64,000 nucleotides of DNA, taken from NCBI GenBank assembly GCA_050186825.1, contig JBFWYD010000017.1, forward strand, positions 1 to 64,000, written 5' to 3'. Within the stretch, counting starts at the first letter, position 1, and each line of letters begins with the position of its first letter. Origin of the DNA: NORP233 sp050186825. GTDB taxonomy: Bacteria; Planctomycetota; J058. Under the pieces are notes generated by a model, which saw only the letters and a program-made list of their open reading frames with translations, searched no databases and was not told where the DNA came from. Below are positions 27,321 to 35,592 of this stretch, piece by piece. Both the position numbers and the translations under genes were made by a program.

Positions 27321-28816
27321 GCTTCCTCGAGCGCCTGCTCCGCCAGCGCCCCGCCCTGACCGACGCCGCGCTCGAGGCGGGCATGGCGGCCGCGATCGAG
27401 GCCGCCCGCGCTCGCCACGCGCTGGAGCCCGAGGCCGAGGACCACTGGCGCCCCGGCGCGCCGCTCAAGCTGCTCCTGGTCGGCTACCTCGGCACGCGCA
27501 ACACGGGCGCCGACGTGCGTGTGGCCGAGATGATCCGCCAGCTGCGCGCGATCACAGGCGACGAGCTGCTCGAGCTGACCGCGCTCACCAGCGACGCGCG
27601 CCTCTCGGCCGGCTACTTCCCCGGCGTGCGCCAGGTCAAGCTCCCCGACCTCTACCCGCCCTTCCTCCTCCGCGAGACCGCCCGGCATCACGGCGTGGTG
27701 GCCTGCGAGGGGAGCATGTTCAAGAGCAAGTTCGCCAACGCCCTGACCACGCTGATGGCCGGCGCGCTCGGGCTGGCGAGCGTGCAGAACAAGCTCTCGG
27801 TCGGCTACGGGGCCGAGGCGGGGGACATGGACCCGCTGCTCGAGGCCTTCGTGGCCCGCTACTGCCGCGAGTCCCTGATCGTGTGCCGCAACGAGGCCAG
27901 CCGCTCCGTGCTGGCGCGCCTCGGCGTGCCCACCGCCCCCGGCGCCGACACGGCCTGGACCTTCGAGCCCGCCCCGCCCGAGGCGGGCCGCGCGCTCCTG
28001 CGCCGCGGCGGCTGGGACGGCGCGGCGCCGCTCCTGATCGTCTGCCCGATCAACCCCTTCTGGTGGCCGGTGCGCCCCGAGCCCGCGCGCCTGCTCACCG
28101 ACGCCCTGCGCGGGCGGCGCCACGAGGACCACTACCGCTCGCTCTACTACCACAGCTACGACGCGCGCGACCGCGAGCGCCAGGAGCGCTACCTCGACGG
28201 GCTGGCCGCGGGGGCCCTGGCCTTCGCGCGCGAGCAGGGGGCCGCGATCGCCGTGGTCGGCATGGAGCGCCTGGACCGCGCCGCCTGCGAGGGCCTGCGC
28301 GCCCGGCTCGGCCCCGGCCCCTGCCTCGTCTCGGACGAGCACGACATGTTCGCGCTGGTCTCGGCGCTGCGCTGCGCGCGCTGGCTCGTGAGCTCGCGCT
28401 ACCACGCCATGGTGTGCAGCATGCCCGCCGGCGTGGCCTCGCTCGGCGTGAGCATGGACGAGCGGATCCTGAACCTCTGCGACCAGCGCGGCCAGCCCGA
28501 GCTCTGCCTCGAGGTCCAGGACGCCGAGCTCGGCGACCGCGTGCACGAGGGGCTGCGGACCCTCGAGCGCGAGCGCGAGCGCGTGGTCGCGGGGATCCGC
28601 CGCTGCGTGGTCGCCGAGCTGCGCGCCATGGGCGAGATGGGGATCGTGTTCGAGGAGCGCCTGCTGCGCCGCTACCCCGCCCTGGCCGCCGAGCCCCGCT
28701 GGCGCGGCGGACCGCGGAGCTGGGAGCGCTACCTGCCGCCGCTCGCGCCCGCCCTCGAGGCCCTGCTCGCGGCCGAGGCCCCGCCCGCGCGGCGCGCGCC
28801 GGAGGTCGTGCCGTGA
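27317..28816 (+). CDS. Polysaccharide pyruvyl transferase family protein
   Basis: 499 residues. After ~45 residues the GT-B-like core starts (LLLVGYLGTRNTGADVRVAE, the glycine-rich N-terminal loop of the family). VACEGSMFKSKF, VCRNEASRSVLARLGV and GADTAWTF follow, and in the second half LVSSRYHAMVCSMPAGVASLGVS matches the family SxRxHxxI-type signature with its catalytic His. Members usually transfer pyruvate from phosphoenolpyruvate to a sugar or glycan. A role on a lipid- or peptide-bound product is possible given the acyl-activating neighbours. The GTG start overlaps the upstream stop; the downstream gene overlaps by GTGA. Confidence 0.75.
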   Translation: MSFLERLLRQRPALTDAALEAGMAAAIEAARARHALEPEAEDHWRPGAPLKLLLVGYLGTRNTGADVRVAEMIRQLRAITGDELLELTALTSDARLSAGYFPGVRQVKLPDLYPPFLLRETARHHGVVACEGSMFKSKFANALTTLMAGALGLASVQNKLSVGYGAEAGDMDPLLEAFVARYCRESLIVCRNEASRSVLARLGVPTAPGADTAWTFEPAPPEAGRALLRRGGWDGAAPLLIVCPINPFWWPVRPEPARLLTDALRGRRHEDHYRSLYYHSYDARDRERQERYLDGLAAGALAFAREQGAAIAVVGMERLDRAACEGLRARLGPGPCLVSDEHDMFALVSALRCARWLVSSRYHAMVCSMPAGVASLGVSMDERILNLCDQRGQPELCLEVQDAELGDRVHEGLRTLERERERVVAGIRRCVVAELRAMGEMGIVFEERLLRRYPALAAEPRWRGGPRSWERYLPPLAPALEALLAAEAPPARRAPEVVP

Positions 28817-30513
28817 GCTTCGTGGCGGCCGCGCTGGAGCGGCTCGAGGACCGCCCCGAGCGGGTGGCCCTGGCCCAGGGCGAGGGCCGGACCCGGCGCG
28901 AGCTGACCGCGCGGGCGCTGGCCGGCGCGATCGCGCGCGCGCGGCGCGCGCTGCGGGCCGCGGGCATCGGCCCCGGGGACCGCCTGGCGCTCGTGGCCGG
29001 CAACTCGCCCGAGTGGCTGGCCCTCGACCTGGCCGTGCTGGCCGAGGGCGCGGCGCTGGTCCCCCTCGACCCGCGCGCGGGCGAGGGCGGGACAGCCGGG
29101 CTGAGCGCGCTCGTCGAGGACGCCGACCCGCGCCTGCTCGTGGTCGACCAGGGCGCGGCCGCGCTCCAGGTGCCCGGCGTCCCGCGCCGCCGGCTCGAGG
29201 ACCTGTTCGCCGGGACGACCCCGCCGGGCAGCGACCCGCTCGACATCCCGGGCGACGCGCTGGCCAGCCTGATCTACACCTCGGGCAGCTCGGGCCGCCC
29301 CAAGGGCGCGATGCTCACCCGCTCCAACCTGGGCTTCATGCTGGCGCGCACCGAGGCGCGCCTCGCGGAGCTGACCGGCCTCGGCTTCGGCGCCGAGCGC
29401 GCGCTGCACTACCTGCCGCTCTGCTACGCCGGCTCCCACGTGCTCGCGCTCTCCTGCCTGCTGCGCGGCGCGCGCCTGGAGCTCGTGGCGGACCCGCGCC
29501 GCCTGGGCGAGGCCCTGGCCGTGGCCCGGCCCGACTACTTCCTGAACGTGCCGCTGGTGCTCGAGCGCTTCGAGCGCGCGGCCGTGAGCGCGATCGAGGC
29601 GCGGGGCCCGGCCCTGGCCCGCCTCCTGCGCGAGGCGCGCGCGGCGGGCGCCCGCCGCGCCGCCGGCCAGGCCGGCCTGCGCGACCGCGCGCTGCTGGCC
29701 GCGGCGGAGGCGCTCCTGTTCAAGCGCGTGCGCGCGCGCTTCGGCCCGCGCCTGCGCGGCCTGATCTGCGGCTCCGCGCCGCTCTCCCCCGCGACCCAGG
29801 GCTTCTTCGAGCTGGTCGGCGTCCCGGTCTATCAGGGCTACGGGCTGACCGAGACCACGGCGCTCTGCACCCTCGACCTCGAGGGCAAGGTCCTCGCGGG
29901 ACGCGTGGGCCCCGCGCTGCCGGGCGTCGCCCTGCGCCGCTCCCCCGAGGGCGAGGTCGAGACCCGCGGCCCGCACGTCTTCGCCGGCTACTGGGGTCGC
30001 CCCGACGCCACGCTCGCGGCCTTCACCCGCGACGGCTGGCTCCGGACCGGCGACCTGGGCGACGTCGACGCCGAGGGGCGCTGGCGGATCGTGGGCCGCA
30101 AGAGCGCGATGCTCGTGCTCGCGAGCGGCCACAACCTCGCGCCCGAGCCGCTCGAGGAGGAGCTGCGGGCCGCGCTGGTCTCGACCCTCGGGCCCGCCTG
30201 GGCCGACCTGGGCGTGGTCGTGGTCGGGCACGGCCGGCCGCACGCCGCGGCCCTGATCGCCCCACCCCCCGACTCGCCGTCGCTGGACCCGGCGCGCCTC
30301 GACGCCGCGCTCGCCGCCTTCAACCAGGGGGTCGAGCCCAAGCGCCGCGTGTTCCGCTGCGCCGTGCTGCCGGAGCCGCTCAGCGCCGAGGGCGGCCTGC
30401 TGACCGCCAATCTCAAGCCGCGCCGCGCGGAGATCGCCGCCCGCTACGCCGAGCTGATCGAGGGCCTCTACGCGCGCGGCGGCGCGGCGCCGATGGCCGC
30501 GGTCGAGGGATGA
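28813..30513 (+). CDS. Acyl-AMP ligase / long-chain acyl-CoA synthetase-like
   Basis: 566 residues of the ANL superfamily. The P-loop motif YTSGSSGRPKGAML lies at ~155-168; YGLTETT, TGDLGDVD and the hinge-like RIVGRKSAM follow. The C-terminal LTANLKPRR corresponds to the LTxTLKxKR ending of long-chain acyl-CoA synthetases and contains the catalytic Lys position. It should adenylate a carboxylic acid, most likely a fatty acid, and pass it to CoA or a carrier. Coupled by 4-nt overlaps to the pyruvyltransferase-like and enoyl-CoA hydratase genes. The region around 280-300 is a low-complexity Ala/Arg stretch. Confidence 0.85.
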   Translation: MSFVAAALERLEDRPERVALAQGEGRTRRELTARALAGAIARARRALRAAGIGPGDRLALVAGNSPEWLALDLAVLAEGAALVPLDPRAGEGGTAGLSALVEDADPRLLVVDQGAAALQVPGVPRRRLEDLFAGTTPPGSDPLDIPGDALASLIYTSGSSGRPKGAMLTRSNLGFMLARTEARLAELTGLGFGAERALHYLPLCYAGSHVLALSCLLRGARLELVADPRRLGEALAVARPDYFLNVPLVLERFERAAVSAIEARGPALARLLREARAAGARRAAGQAGLRDRALLAAAEALLFKRVRARFGPRLRGLICGSAPLSPATQGFFELVGVPVYQGYGLTETTALCTLDLEGKVLAGRVGPALPGVALRRSPEGEVETRGPHVFAGYWGRPDATLAAFTRDGWLRTGDLGDVDAEGRWRIVGRKSAMLVLASGHNLAPEPLEEELRAALVSTLGPAWADLGVVVVGHGRPHAAALIAPPPDSPSLDPARLDAALAAFNQGVEPKRRVFRCAVLPEPLSAEGGLLTANLKPRRAEIAARYAELIEGLYARGGAAPMAAVEG

Positions 30514-31319
30514 GCGGCGCGCTCGGCTGGAGCGTGGACGAGGCGGGCCTGGGCGTGGCCCGGCTCACGCGCCCGCCCCTGAACGAGCTGGGCGAGGCGG
30601 CCCTCGACGACCTCGAGCGGCTGGCGGCCACGCTCACGGCCAGCGAGCCGCCCTGCCGCGCGCTCCTGCTCGTGAGCGGGCTCGAGCGCGGCTTCTGCGC
30701 GGGGGCCGACCTGCGCGCCCTGCACGCCGCGATCGAGGCCCGCGGCCACGCGCTCGTCGCGGCCGAGGTGCGCGCGTTCCTCGAGCGGCTCCACTCCGCG
30801 CTGGACGCGATCGACCAGGCCCCGCTCGCGGTGGCCGCGGCCGTGCACGGCGTGTGCTTCGGCGGCGGCCTGGAGCTGGCCCTGACCGCGGACCTGATCG
30901 TGTGCGACAGGAGCGCCCGCTTCGCCTTCCCCGAGCTGCGCCTGGGCCTGATCCCCGGCTTCGGCGGGACCGTCCGCCTGGCCCGCGCCGTGGGCGCCGC
31001 GCGCCTGCTCGACCTGCTCCTGACCGGGAGGAGCCTCAACGCGGAGCGCGCCCGCGAGGCGGGGCTCGTCTCGCAGGTCGTGGCCGAGGGCAAGCACGAG
31101 GCCGCGGCCGCGGCCGCGCTCCGCCAGACCCTGCGCCTCGACCCGCGCGCGGTGGCCGCCGCCAAGCTCCAGGCCAAGCCCCTCGACCGCGAGGCGCTGC
31201 GCGCGGAGCGCGAGCGCTTCCTCGAGCTCTTCGCGCGCCCCGAGTGCGCCCGCGCCCTGGCCGACTTCGCCGCGCGCGAGGACGTCCTCCCCTACCTCCC
31301 GCGCCCCGCCGCCCCGTGA
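30510..31319 (+). CDS. Enoyl-CoA hydratase/isomerase family protein
   Basis: 269 residues with the crotonase fold: GFCAGADLRAL and VHGVCFGGGLELALTADL form the oxyanion hole, and FAFPELRLGLIPGFGGT carries the position of the second catalytic Glu. It may hydrate, isomerise or hydrolyse an acyl-CoA. The ATG overlaps the ligase stop (ATGA) and the next gene overlaps its own stop (GTGA). Whether it works on fatty acids in beta-oxidation or on an operon-specific intermediate cannot be told from sequence; the coupling suggests the latter. Confidence 0.85.
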   Translation: MSGALGWSVDEAGLGVARLTRPPLNELGEAALDDLERLAATLTASEPPCRALLLVSGLERGFCAGADLRALHAAIEARGHALVAAEVRAFLERLHSALDAIDQAPLAVAAAVHGVCFGGGLELALTADLIVCDRSARFAFPELRLGLIPGFGGTVRLARAVGAARLLDLLLTGRSLNAERAREAGLVSQVVAEGKHEAAAAAALRQTLRLDPRAVAAAKLQAKPLDREALRAERERFLELFARPECARALADFAAREDVLPYLPRPAAP

Positions 31320-31933
31320 GCGAAGCGGCGCCCTCCGAGCCGCCCGAGGGCGGCGTCGCGCCGGAGCCCGCCGCGGCCGGGGAGGGGCCCACCCAGGCCG
31401 ACGCCGTGAGCGGCCCCGACGCGAGCGGCCCCGACGCGAGCGCGCGACCGATCCGCATCTACGGCCTCGACCCCGCCGGCGACTGGGGCCCGGGCCGCCG
31501 CCGCGGCTGCGGGATCGCCATCGCCGCGCTGTTCCTGGCCACGACCGGCGCCCGCGCCATCCAGTGGTGGGTGTGGCCTGCGCTGCAGCCGCTGCTCGGC
31601 CGCCTGCCCTGGTACCGCCCCGAGCTCGCGGCCCTCGGCGTGGTGCTCGCGCTGGCCGTCGCGGCCGCGGCGGGCTGGCGCCTCCGACGCTGGCAGCAGG
31701 CGCGCAGGATCCGCGCCGAGCTGCACCCCGAGCACCTCGTGGTCGAGCAGGCCGGCCGCCGCGTCGAGCTCACCCCGCGCGAGCTGCGCGGCTTCCGCGC
31801 GCCCGCCCGCGACGCGGTCGAGCTCGAGGCCGCGAGCGGCACGCGCACCTTCGTGCCCACGCCCAACGAGGTCGTCCGCGCCCTGGTCCTGGACTGGCTG
31901 GCCGCGCGCGCTGTCCCGCGGCTGGACGAGTAG
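31316..31933 (+). CDS. Small membrane protein, last gene of the acyl operon
   Basis: 205 residues. The first ~50 are a Pro/Ala/Glu/Gly-rich cytoplasmic-like tail, with GPDASGPDAS duplicated. Two hydrophobic helices follow (near 63-80 and 100-121), then a basic ~80-residue C-terminal domain with alternating beta-like segments (HLVVEQAGRRVELTPRELRG) that may be a PH-like membrane-associated domain. No certain family. The GTG overlaps the upstream stop. Confidence 0.65.
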   Translation: MSEAAPSEPPEGGVAPEPAAAGEGPTQADAVSGPDASGPDASARPIRIYGLDPAGDWGPGRRRGCGIAIAALFLATTGARAIQWWVWPALQPLLGRLPWYRPELAALGVVLALAVAAAAGWRLRRWQQARRIRAELHPEHLVVEQAGRRVELTPRELRGFRAPARDAVELEAASGTRTFVPTPNEVVRALVLDWLAARAVPRLDE

Positions 31934-32133
31934 CTCACGCCTCGGCGTCGGCCCCGGTCTCGGTCTCGGCCTCGGACTCGGTCTCGGGCTCGGCTTCGGA
32001 CTCTGTCTCGGTCTCGGCCTCGGACTCGGTCTCGGACTCGGTCTCGGCCTCGGACTCGGTCTCGGACTCGGTCTCGGCCTCGGACTCGGACCTCGGACCT
32101 CGGTCTCGGAGACAGCCCGTCGCTCACACGGGA

Positions 32134-32176
32134 CGATCTCCGCGATCTCTGCGATCTCTGCGCTGAGTACCAACGC
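32134..32176 (-). repeat. 43-nt dispersed element, copy 3 (type A flank)
   Basis: On the minus strand it starts GCGTTGGTACTCAGCGCAGA and is preceded by TGCGACA, the same flank as the copy at 7237. Confidence 0.8.
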
Positions 32177-32309
32177 TGTCGCAGGCCCTCACGAGCTCGG
32201 GCTCGGGACCCGCTCTCGAGAGTCTCTGGAGGTGGAATCGGAGCCGTCTTCGGAGATCGCGGATCCGCGAGGGGATGGCTCCGTAGCCATCGCGGTAGGA
32301 GCTGCGCGG

Positions 32310-32352
32310 GCGTTGGATATCAGCGCAGAGCTCGCAGAGGCCGCGGAGATCG
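32310..32352 (+). repeat. 43-nt dispersed element, copy 4 (type B flank)
   Basis: Starts GCGTTGGATATCAGCGCAGA and is preceded by AGGAGCTGCGCGG, the flank of the copy at 7412. Pairs A and B are arranged inside-out relative to the RND cassette, with nearly the same spacer (133 versus 132 nt). Confidence 0.8.
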
Positions 32353-32410
32353 CCAGGGACGAGCGGGGGCGCGTCTCCGCAGCGAAGGCGGAGTTCGCGG
32401 TAGAAGCAGC

Positions 32411-32464
32411 GGGCACGGGCACGGGCACGGGCACGGGCACGGGCACGGGCACGGGCACGGGCAC
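32411..32464 (+). repeat. (GGGCAC)9 hexanucleotide array
   Basis: Nine perfect tandem copies. Shorter arrays of the same hexamer lie at about 7347, 7637 and 55550. Confidence 0.95.
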
Positions 32465-32625
32465 GAGGTCCCTGATGGAGGTGGTCGCGGGAGGGAGTCG
32501 GATGCGGTCTCGGACTCACGCCTCCGCTCCACCCCGCCGCAACTGGAACGGCGCCCCCGCGCCCGTGGTAGGGTCGCCGACCTCACCCCTCCGTGGCCTC
32601 CGGATCAGGAGTGACCCCCCGGCCC

Positions 32626-33789
32626 ATGTCCGACTCGCTCGTCGGGACCGTCGTGGACGACTGGAAGGTCACGGCCCTCCTCGGCGAGGGGGCGATGGGC
32701 GCCGTGTACGAGGCGCGCCGCGGGCCGCGCCGGGCGGCCTTCAAGGTGGCCCACCCCGAGAAGATGTCCACGGACTCGCTCGAGCGCTTCCGGCGCGAGG
32801 CGCAGATCCTGATGAGCCTCGAGGACCCCTACGTGGTCCGCTGCTTCGCGGCCGGCGAGAGCGCGGACTTCGTCTACCTCGCGCTCGAGTTCATGGAGGG
32901 GGGGACGCTCGCCGACCACATCCAGGCGCGCGGGCCGCTGAACGTCGGTCAGGCCGTGGGGGTCACGCGGCGCGTGCTGCGCGGGCTCGCGGCGGTCCAC
33001 GCCCAGGGCGTCGTGCACCGGGACATAAAGCCCGACAACGTGCTGCTCGACGCGCGCGGGCGGCCGAAGCTCGCCGACTTCAGCATGGCGCGCCATCGCG
33101 ACCACCGGCGCATCACCGCGGTGGGCACGATCCTCGGCACGGCCGACTACATGGCGCCCGAGCAGTTCAGCGGCGAGGAGGTCGATCAGCGCGCCGACCT
33201 CTACGGGGTCGGCGCCCTGCTGTTCCACCTCGTCAGCGGGCGACCGCCCTACCAGGGGCGCAGCAGCCTGGCCGTGCTCAAGCAGCACCAGGACGCGCCG
33301 CTGCCCGACCCGGGCGCCGAGGTGCCCGAGGCGCGACCGCTGACGCGCGTCGTTCAGGCGCTGATGGCCAAGAGCCCGGACGCGCGCCCGCAGGACGCGG
33401 CCGGCGCCCTGGCCCTGCTCGAGGGCCTTCCGGAGGAGCCGCTGGTCGGCGCGCAGTTGACCCCGCTGCACGGGCTCGACCCGCTGGGCGATGGCGCCGC
33501 TGGCGGCGCGCGCCGGCCCAGCCGCCTGCTCGACCTCCTGGCGTTCGCGGGCCTGCTCGCGGCCGGCGGCCTGGCCGGCGAGCTGGCCGCGCGCCGCAGC
33601 GGGCGCGATCTGCTCGAGGACGTGCCGGAGCTCGCGCCCCTGGTCGGGCTCCGCCCGCAGCTCGACCCCTGGGTGTGGGCGCTGACGGCCCTGTCCCTGC
33701 TCCTGCTGCTCGATCGCGTGGTCGCTCATCGGCGCGGGCGCGGGCTGCTCGGGGGCCTGGTCGCAGGGCAGAGGGAGGAGCCAGCGTGA
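32626..33789 (+). CDS. Ser/Thr protein kinase with two C-terminal TM helices and a DFS motif
   Basis: 387 residues. The kinase domain (~10-275) has GEGAMG, Lys in AAFKVAH, HRDIKPDN and MAPEQ. The Mg-binding DFG is DFS here (LADFSMAR): Asp is kept but Gly is Ser, which may change activation-loop flexibility. Two hydrophobic helices lie near the C-terminus (~300-318 and ~346-365) with a short loop between them and no sizeable outside domain, so it may sense membrane state or a partner. The ATG at 32626 follows an AGGAG sequence at some distance; an in-frame GTG at 32593 would add only Gly/Pro-rich residues. The amidase gene overlaps by GTGA, coupling the two. Confidence 0.88.
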   Translation: MSDSLVGTVVDDWKVTALLGEGAMGAVYEARRGPRRAAFKVAHPEKMSTDSLERFRREAQILMSLEDPYVVRCFAAGESADFVYLALEFMEGGTLADHIQARGPLNVGQAVGVTRRVLRGLAAVHAQGVVHRDIKPDNVLLDARGRPKLADFSMARHRDHRRITAVGTILGTADYMAPEQFSGEEVDQRADLYGVGALLFHLVSGRPPYQGRSSLAVLKQHQDAPLPDPGAEVPEARPLTRVVQALMAKSPDARPQDAAGALALLEGLPEEPLVGAQLTPLHGLDPLGDGAAGGARRPSRLLDLLAFAGLLAAGGLAGELAARRSGRDLLEDVPELAPLVGLRPQLDPWVWALTALSLLLLLDRVVAHRRGRGLLGGLVAGQREEPA

Positions 33790-35468
33790 GCTACGACCTG
33801 CGCGAGTTCCACGCCCCGCGCCTGAGCGGCGCCCCCTTGCGGGCCTTCGTGCTCGCGCTCGAGCGCGCCCCCTGGCTCGTGTCAGGGCGGCTGATGCGCG
33901 ACGCCGGAATCGAGCGCTTCCGGCGCGCGACCCTCAGCGACCCGCCCTCGGTCCGGCCCGAGCTCCCGCGGATCACCGCCGAGGACCCGGCCGCCTCTGA
34001 CCCGGCCGCCGTCCTGGCCGCGGCGGCGGCGCTCCCCGCGGCGAGCGCCCCCGGCTTCTCCTTTGAAGACACCGCCGCCTACGAGGCGGCCTACCGCGAG
34101 GGGCGCCTGACGCCCGTCGAGGTGGCCGAGCGCCTGCTCGCCGCCCTCGGCGAGAGCGAGGCCAACGCCCCCCCCCTGCGGCTGATCGTGGCCCAGGACC
34201 CAGCCGATCTGCGCGCCCAGGCCGAGGCCAGCGCCGCGCGTCACGCGCGCGGGGCGCCGCTCTCGCCGCTGGACGGCGTCCCCGTGGCGATCAAGGACGA
34301 GCTCGACCAGCGCGGCTACCGGACCCGGGTCGGCACGGCCTTCATCTCGCGCGACGCCCGCGAGGACGCGAGCGTGGTCGCGAGGCTGCGCGCGGCGGGG
34401 GCCCTGCTCTACGGCAAGGCCAACATGCACGAGATCGGGATCGGCAACACCGGCCTCAACCCGCATCACGGCACGGCCCGCAACCCCTACGGGCTGGGGC
34501 ATCACACCGGCGGCTCCTCGAGCGGGTCGGCCGCCTGCGTGGCCGCGGGGCTGGGGCCGCTCGCCGTGGGCGCCGACGGCGGCGGCTCGATCCGAACTCC
34601 CGCCGCCCTGTGCGGGCTGGTCGGGCTCAAGGCCACCTTCGGGCGGATCAGCGAGCACGGCGCCTTCCCGCTCTGCTGGAGCGTGGCGCACGTGGGCCCG
34701 ATCGGGGCCACCGTGCGCGACGTGGCCCTCGGCTACGCCCTCCTGGCCGGCGTCGACCCGCTCGACCCGCAGACGCGCGGCCAGCCCGCGCCCACCCTGG
34801 CCGGCGCCGAGCGCGGCGACCTCCAGGGCGTGCGCGTCGGCGTGTATCGGCCTTGGTTCGAGGACGCCACGCCCGAGGTCGTCGCGGCCTGTCGGGCCGC
34901 GCTGGCCCTCCTCGAGGCCGCGGGCGCCGAGGTGATCGAGGTCGAGCTGCCCGACCTCGAGCTGGCCCGGGTGGCCCACGCGATCACGATCGCGAGCGAG
35001 ATGGCCTCGAGCATGGACACCATCGGCGCCCGCCCGCAGGACCACGCCCTCGACGTGCGCGTGCCGCTGGCCTTGGCGCGCCTGCTCTCAAGCCGCGACT
35101 ACGTGCAGGCCCAGCGGGCGCGGACCCGCTTCGCCCGCGCCTGCGAGCGGGTCTACGAGCAGGTCGACCTCGTGGCCACGCCCAGCGCCGGCTCGGCCGC
35201 GCCGCCGATCCCGAGCGGCGCCGCGCTGCGCACCGGCCAGACCGACCTCGCCACCACGGTGGCCCTGATGCGCTTCGTGTTCCCGGCCAACCTCAACGGC
35301 TACCCGGCCCTGACCGTGCCCGCCGGCTACGACGCCGCCGGCCTGCCCCTCGGCCTGCACCTCATGGGGCGCCCCTGGGAGGAGGCCCTCCTGCTCCGCG
35401 CCGGCGCCGCGGTCGAGCGCGCCGTCGAGCGGCGCGCGCCCGCCTGGCATCGGCGCCTCCTGAGCTGA
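33786..35468 (+). CDS. Amidase-signature hydrolase
   Basis: 560 residues. The amidase signature is complete: Lys170 (VPVAIKDE), the GGSSSGSA loop with the cis-Ser near 245, and the nucleophile Ser268 in GADGGGSIRTPAALCG, forming the Ser-cisSer-Lys triad. It hydrolyses an amide bond; GatA-like transamidation is less likely because no gatB or gatC is nearby and there is a ~85-residue N-terminal extension. There is no signal peptide. Overlapping start (GTGA) with the kinase suggests linked expression, perhaps regulation of one by the other (inference). Confidence 0.88.
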   Translation: MSYDLREFHAPRLSGAPLRAFVLALERAPWLVSGRLMRDAGIERFRRATLSDPPSVRPELPRITAEDPAASDPAAVLAAAAALPAASAPGFSFEDTAAYEAAYREGRLTPVEVAERLLAALGESEANAPPLRLIVAQDPADLRAQAEASAARHARGAPLSPLDGVPVAIKDELDQRGYRTRVGTAFISRDAREDASVVARLRAAGALLYGKANMHEIGIGNTGLNPHHGTARNPYGLGHHTGGSSSGSAACVAAGLGPLAVGADGGGSIRTPAALCGLVGLKATFGRISEHGAFPLCWSVAHVGPIGATVRDVALGYALLAGVDPLDPQTRGQPAPTLAGAERGDLQGVRVGVYRPWFEDATPEVVAACRAALALLEAAGAEVIEVELPDLELARVAHAITIASEMASSMDTIGARPQDHALDVRVPLALARLLSSRDYVQAQRARTRFARACERVYEQVDLVATPSAGSAAPPIPSGAALRTGQTDLATTVALMRFVFPANLNGYPALTVPAGYDAAGLPLGLHLMGRPWEEALLLRAGAAVERAVERRAPAWHRRLLS

Positions 35469-35592
35469 GGCTCGGTGACGCCCGCCTCCCGCGCGGGCCG
35501 GGTCGCGTTGTCGATCCGTCACTCCGCGTTTACGCTCGCCGCCGTGCGCTGCCCGGCTCGCTCCCCGCGGCCGCCACAGGAGGCTCCTCCCC

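Larger units (their letters stand above)
31934..32625. repeat. Intergenic composite repeat cassette
   Basis: No credible gene in ~690 bp. In order: TCGGTC/TCGGCC/TCGGAC hexamers (about 31955-32110); a 43-nt element on the minus strand (32134-32176); a 133-nt spacer with a small hairpin (GATGGCT-ccgt-AGCCATC, about 32274-32291); a 43-nt element on the plus strand (32310-32352); and nine uninterrupted GGGCAC units (32411-32464). The segment CCTCCGCTCCACC near 32520 is also found at the edge of the cassette in the RND gene. A TAGGGT box near 32569 may be the kinase promoter. Confidence 0.8.

Noticed and set aside
32232..33785. A frame running from the repeat cassette into the amidase gene
   Set aside because: Its N-terminal part is made of repeat DNA and the shadow of the kinase gene; the amidase starts at the GTG at 33786.
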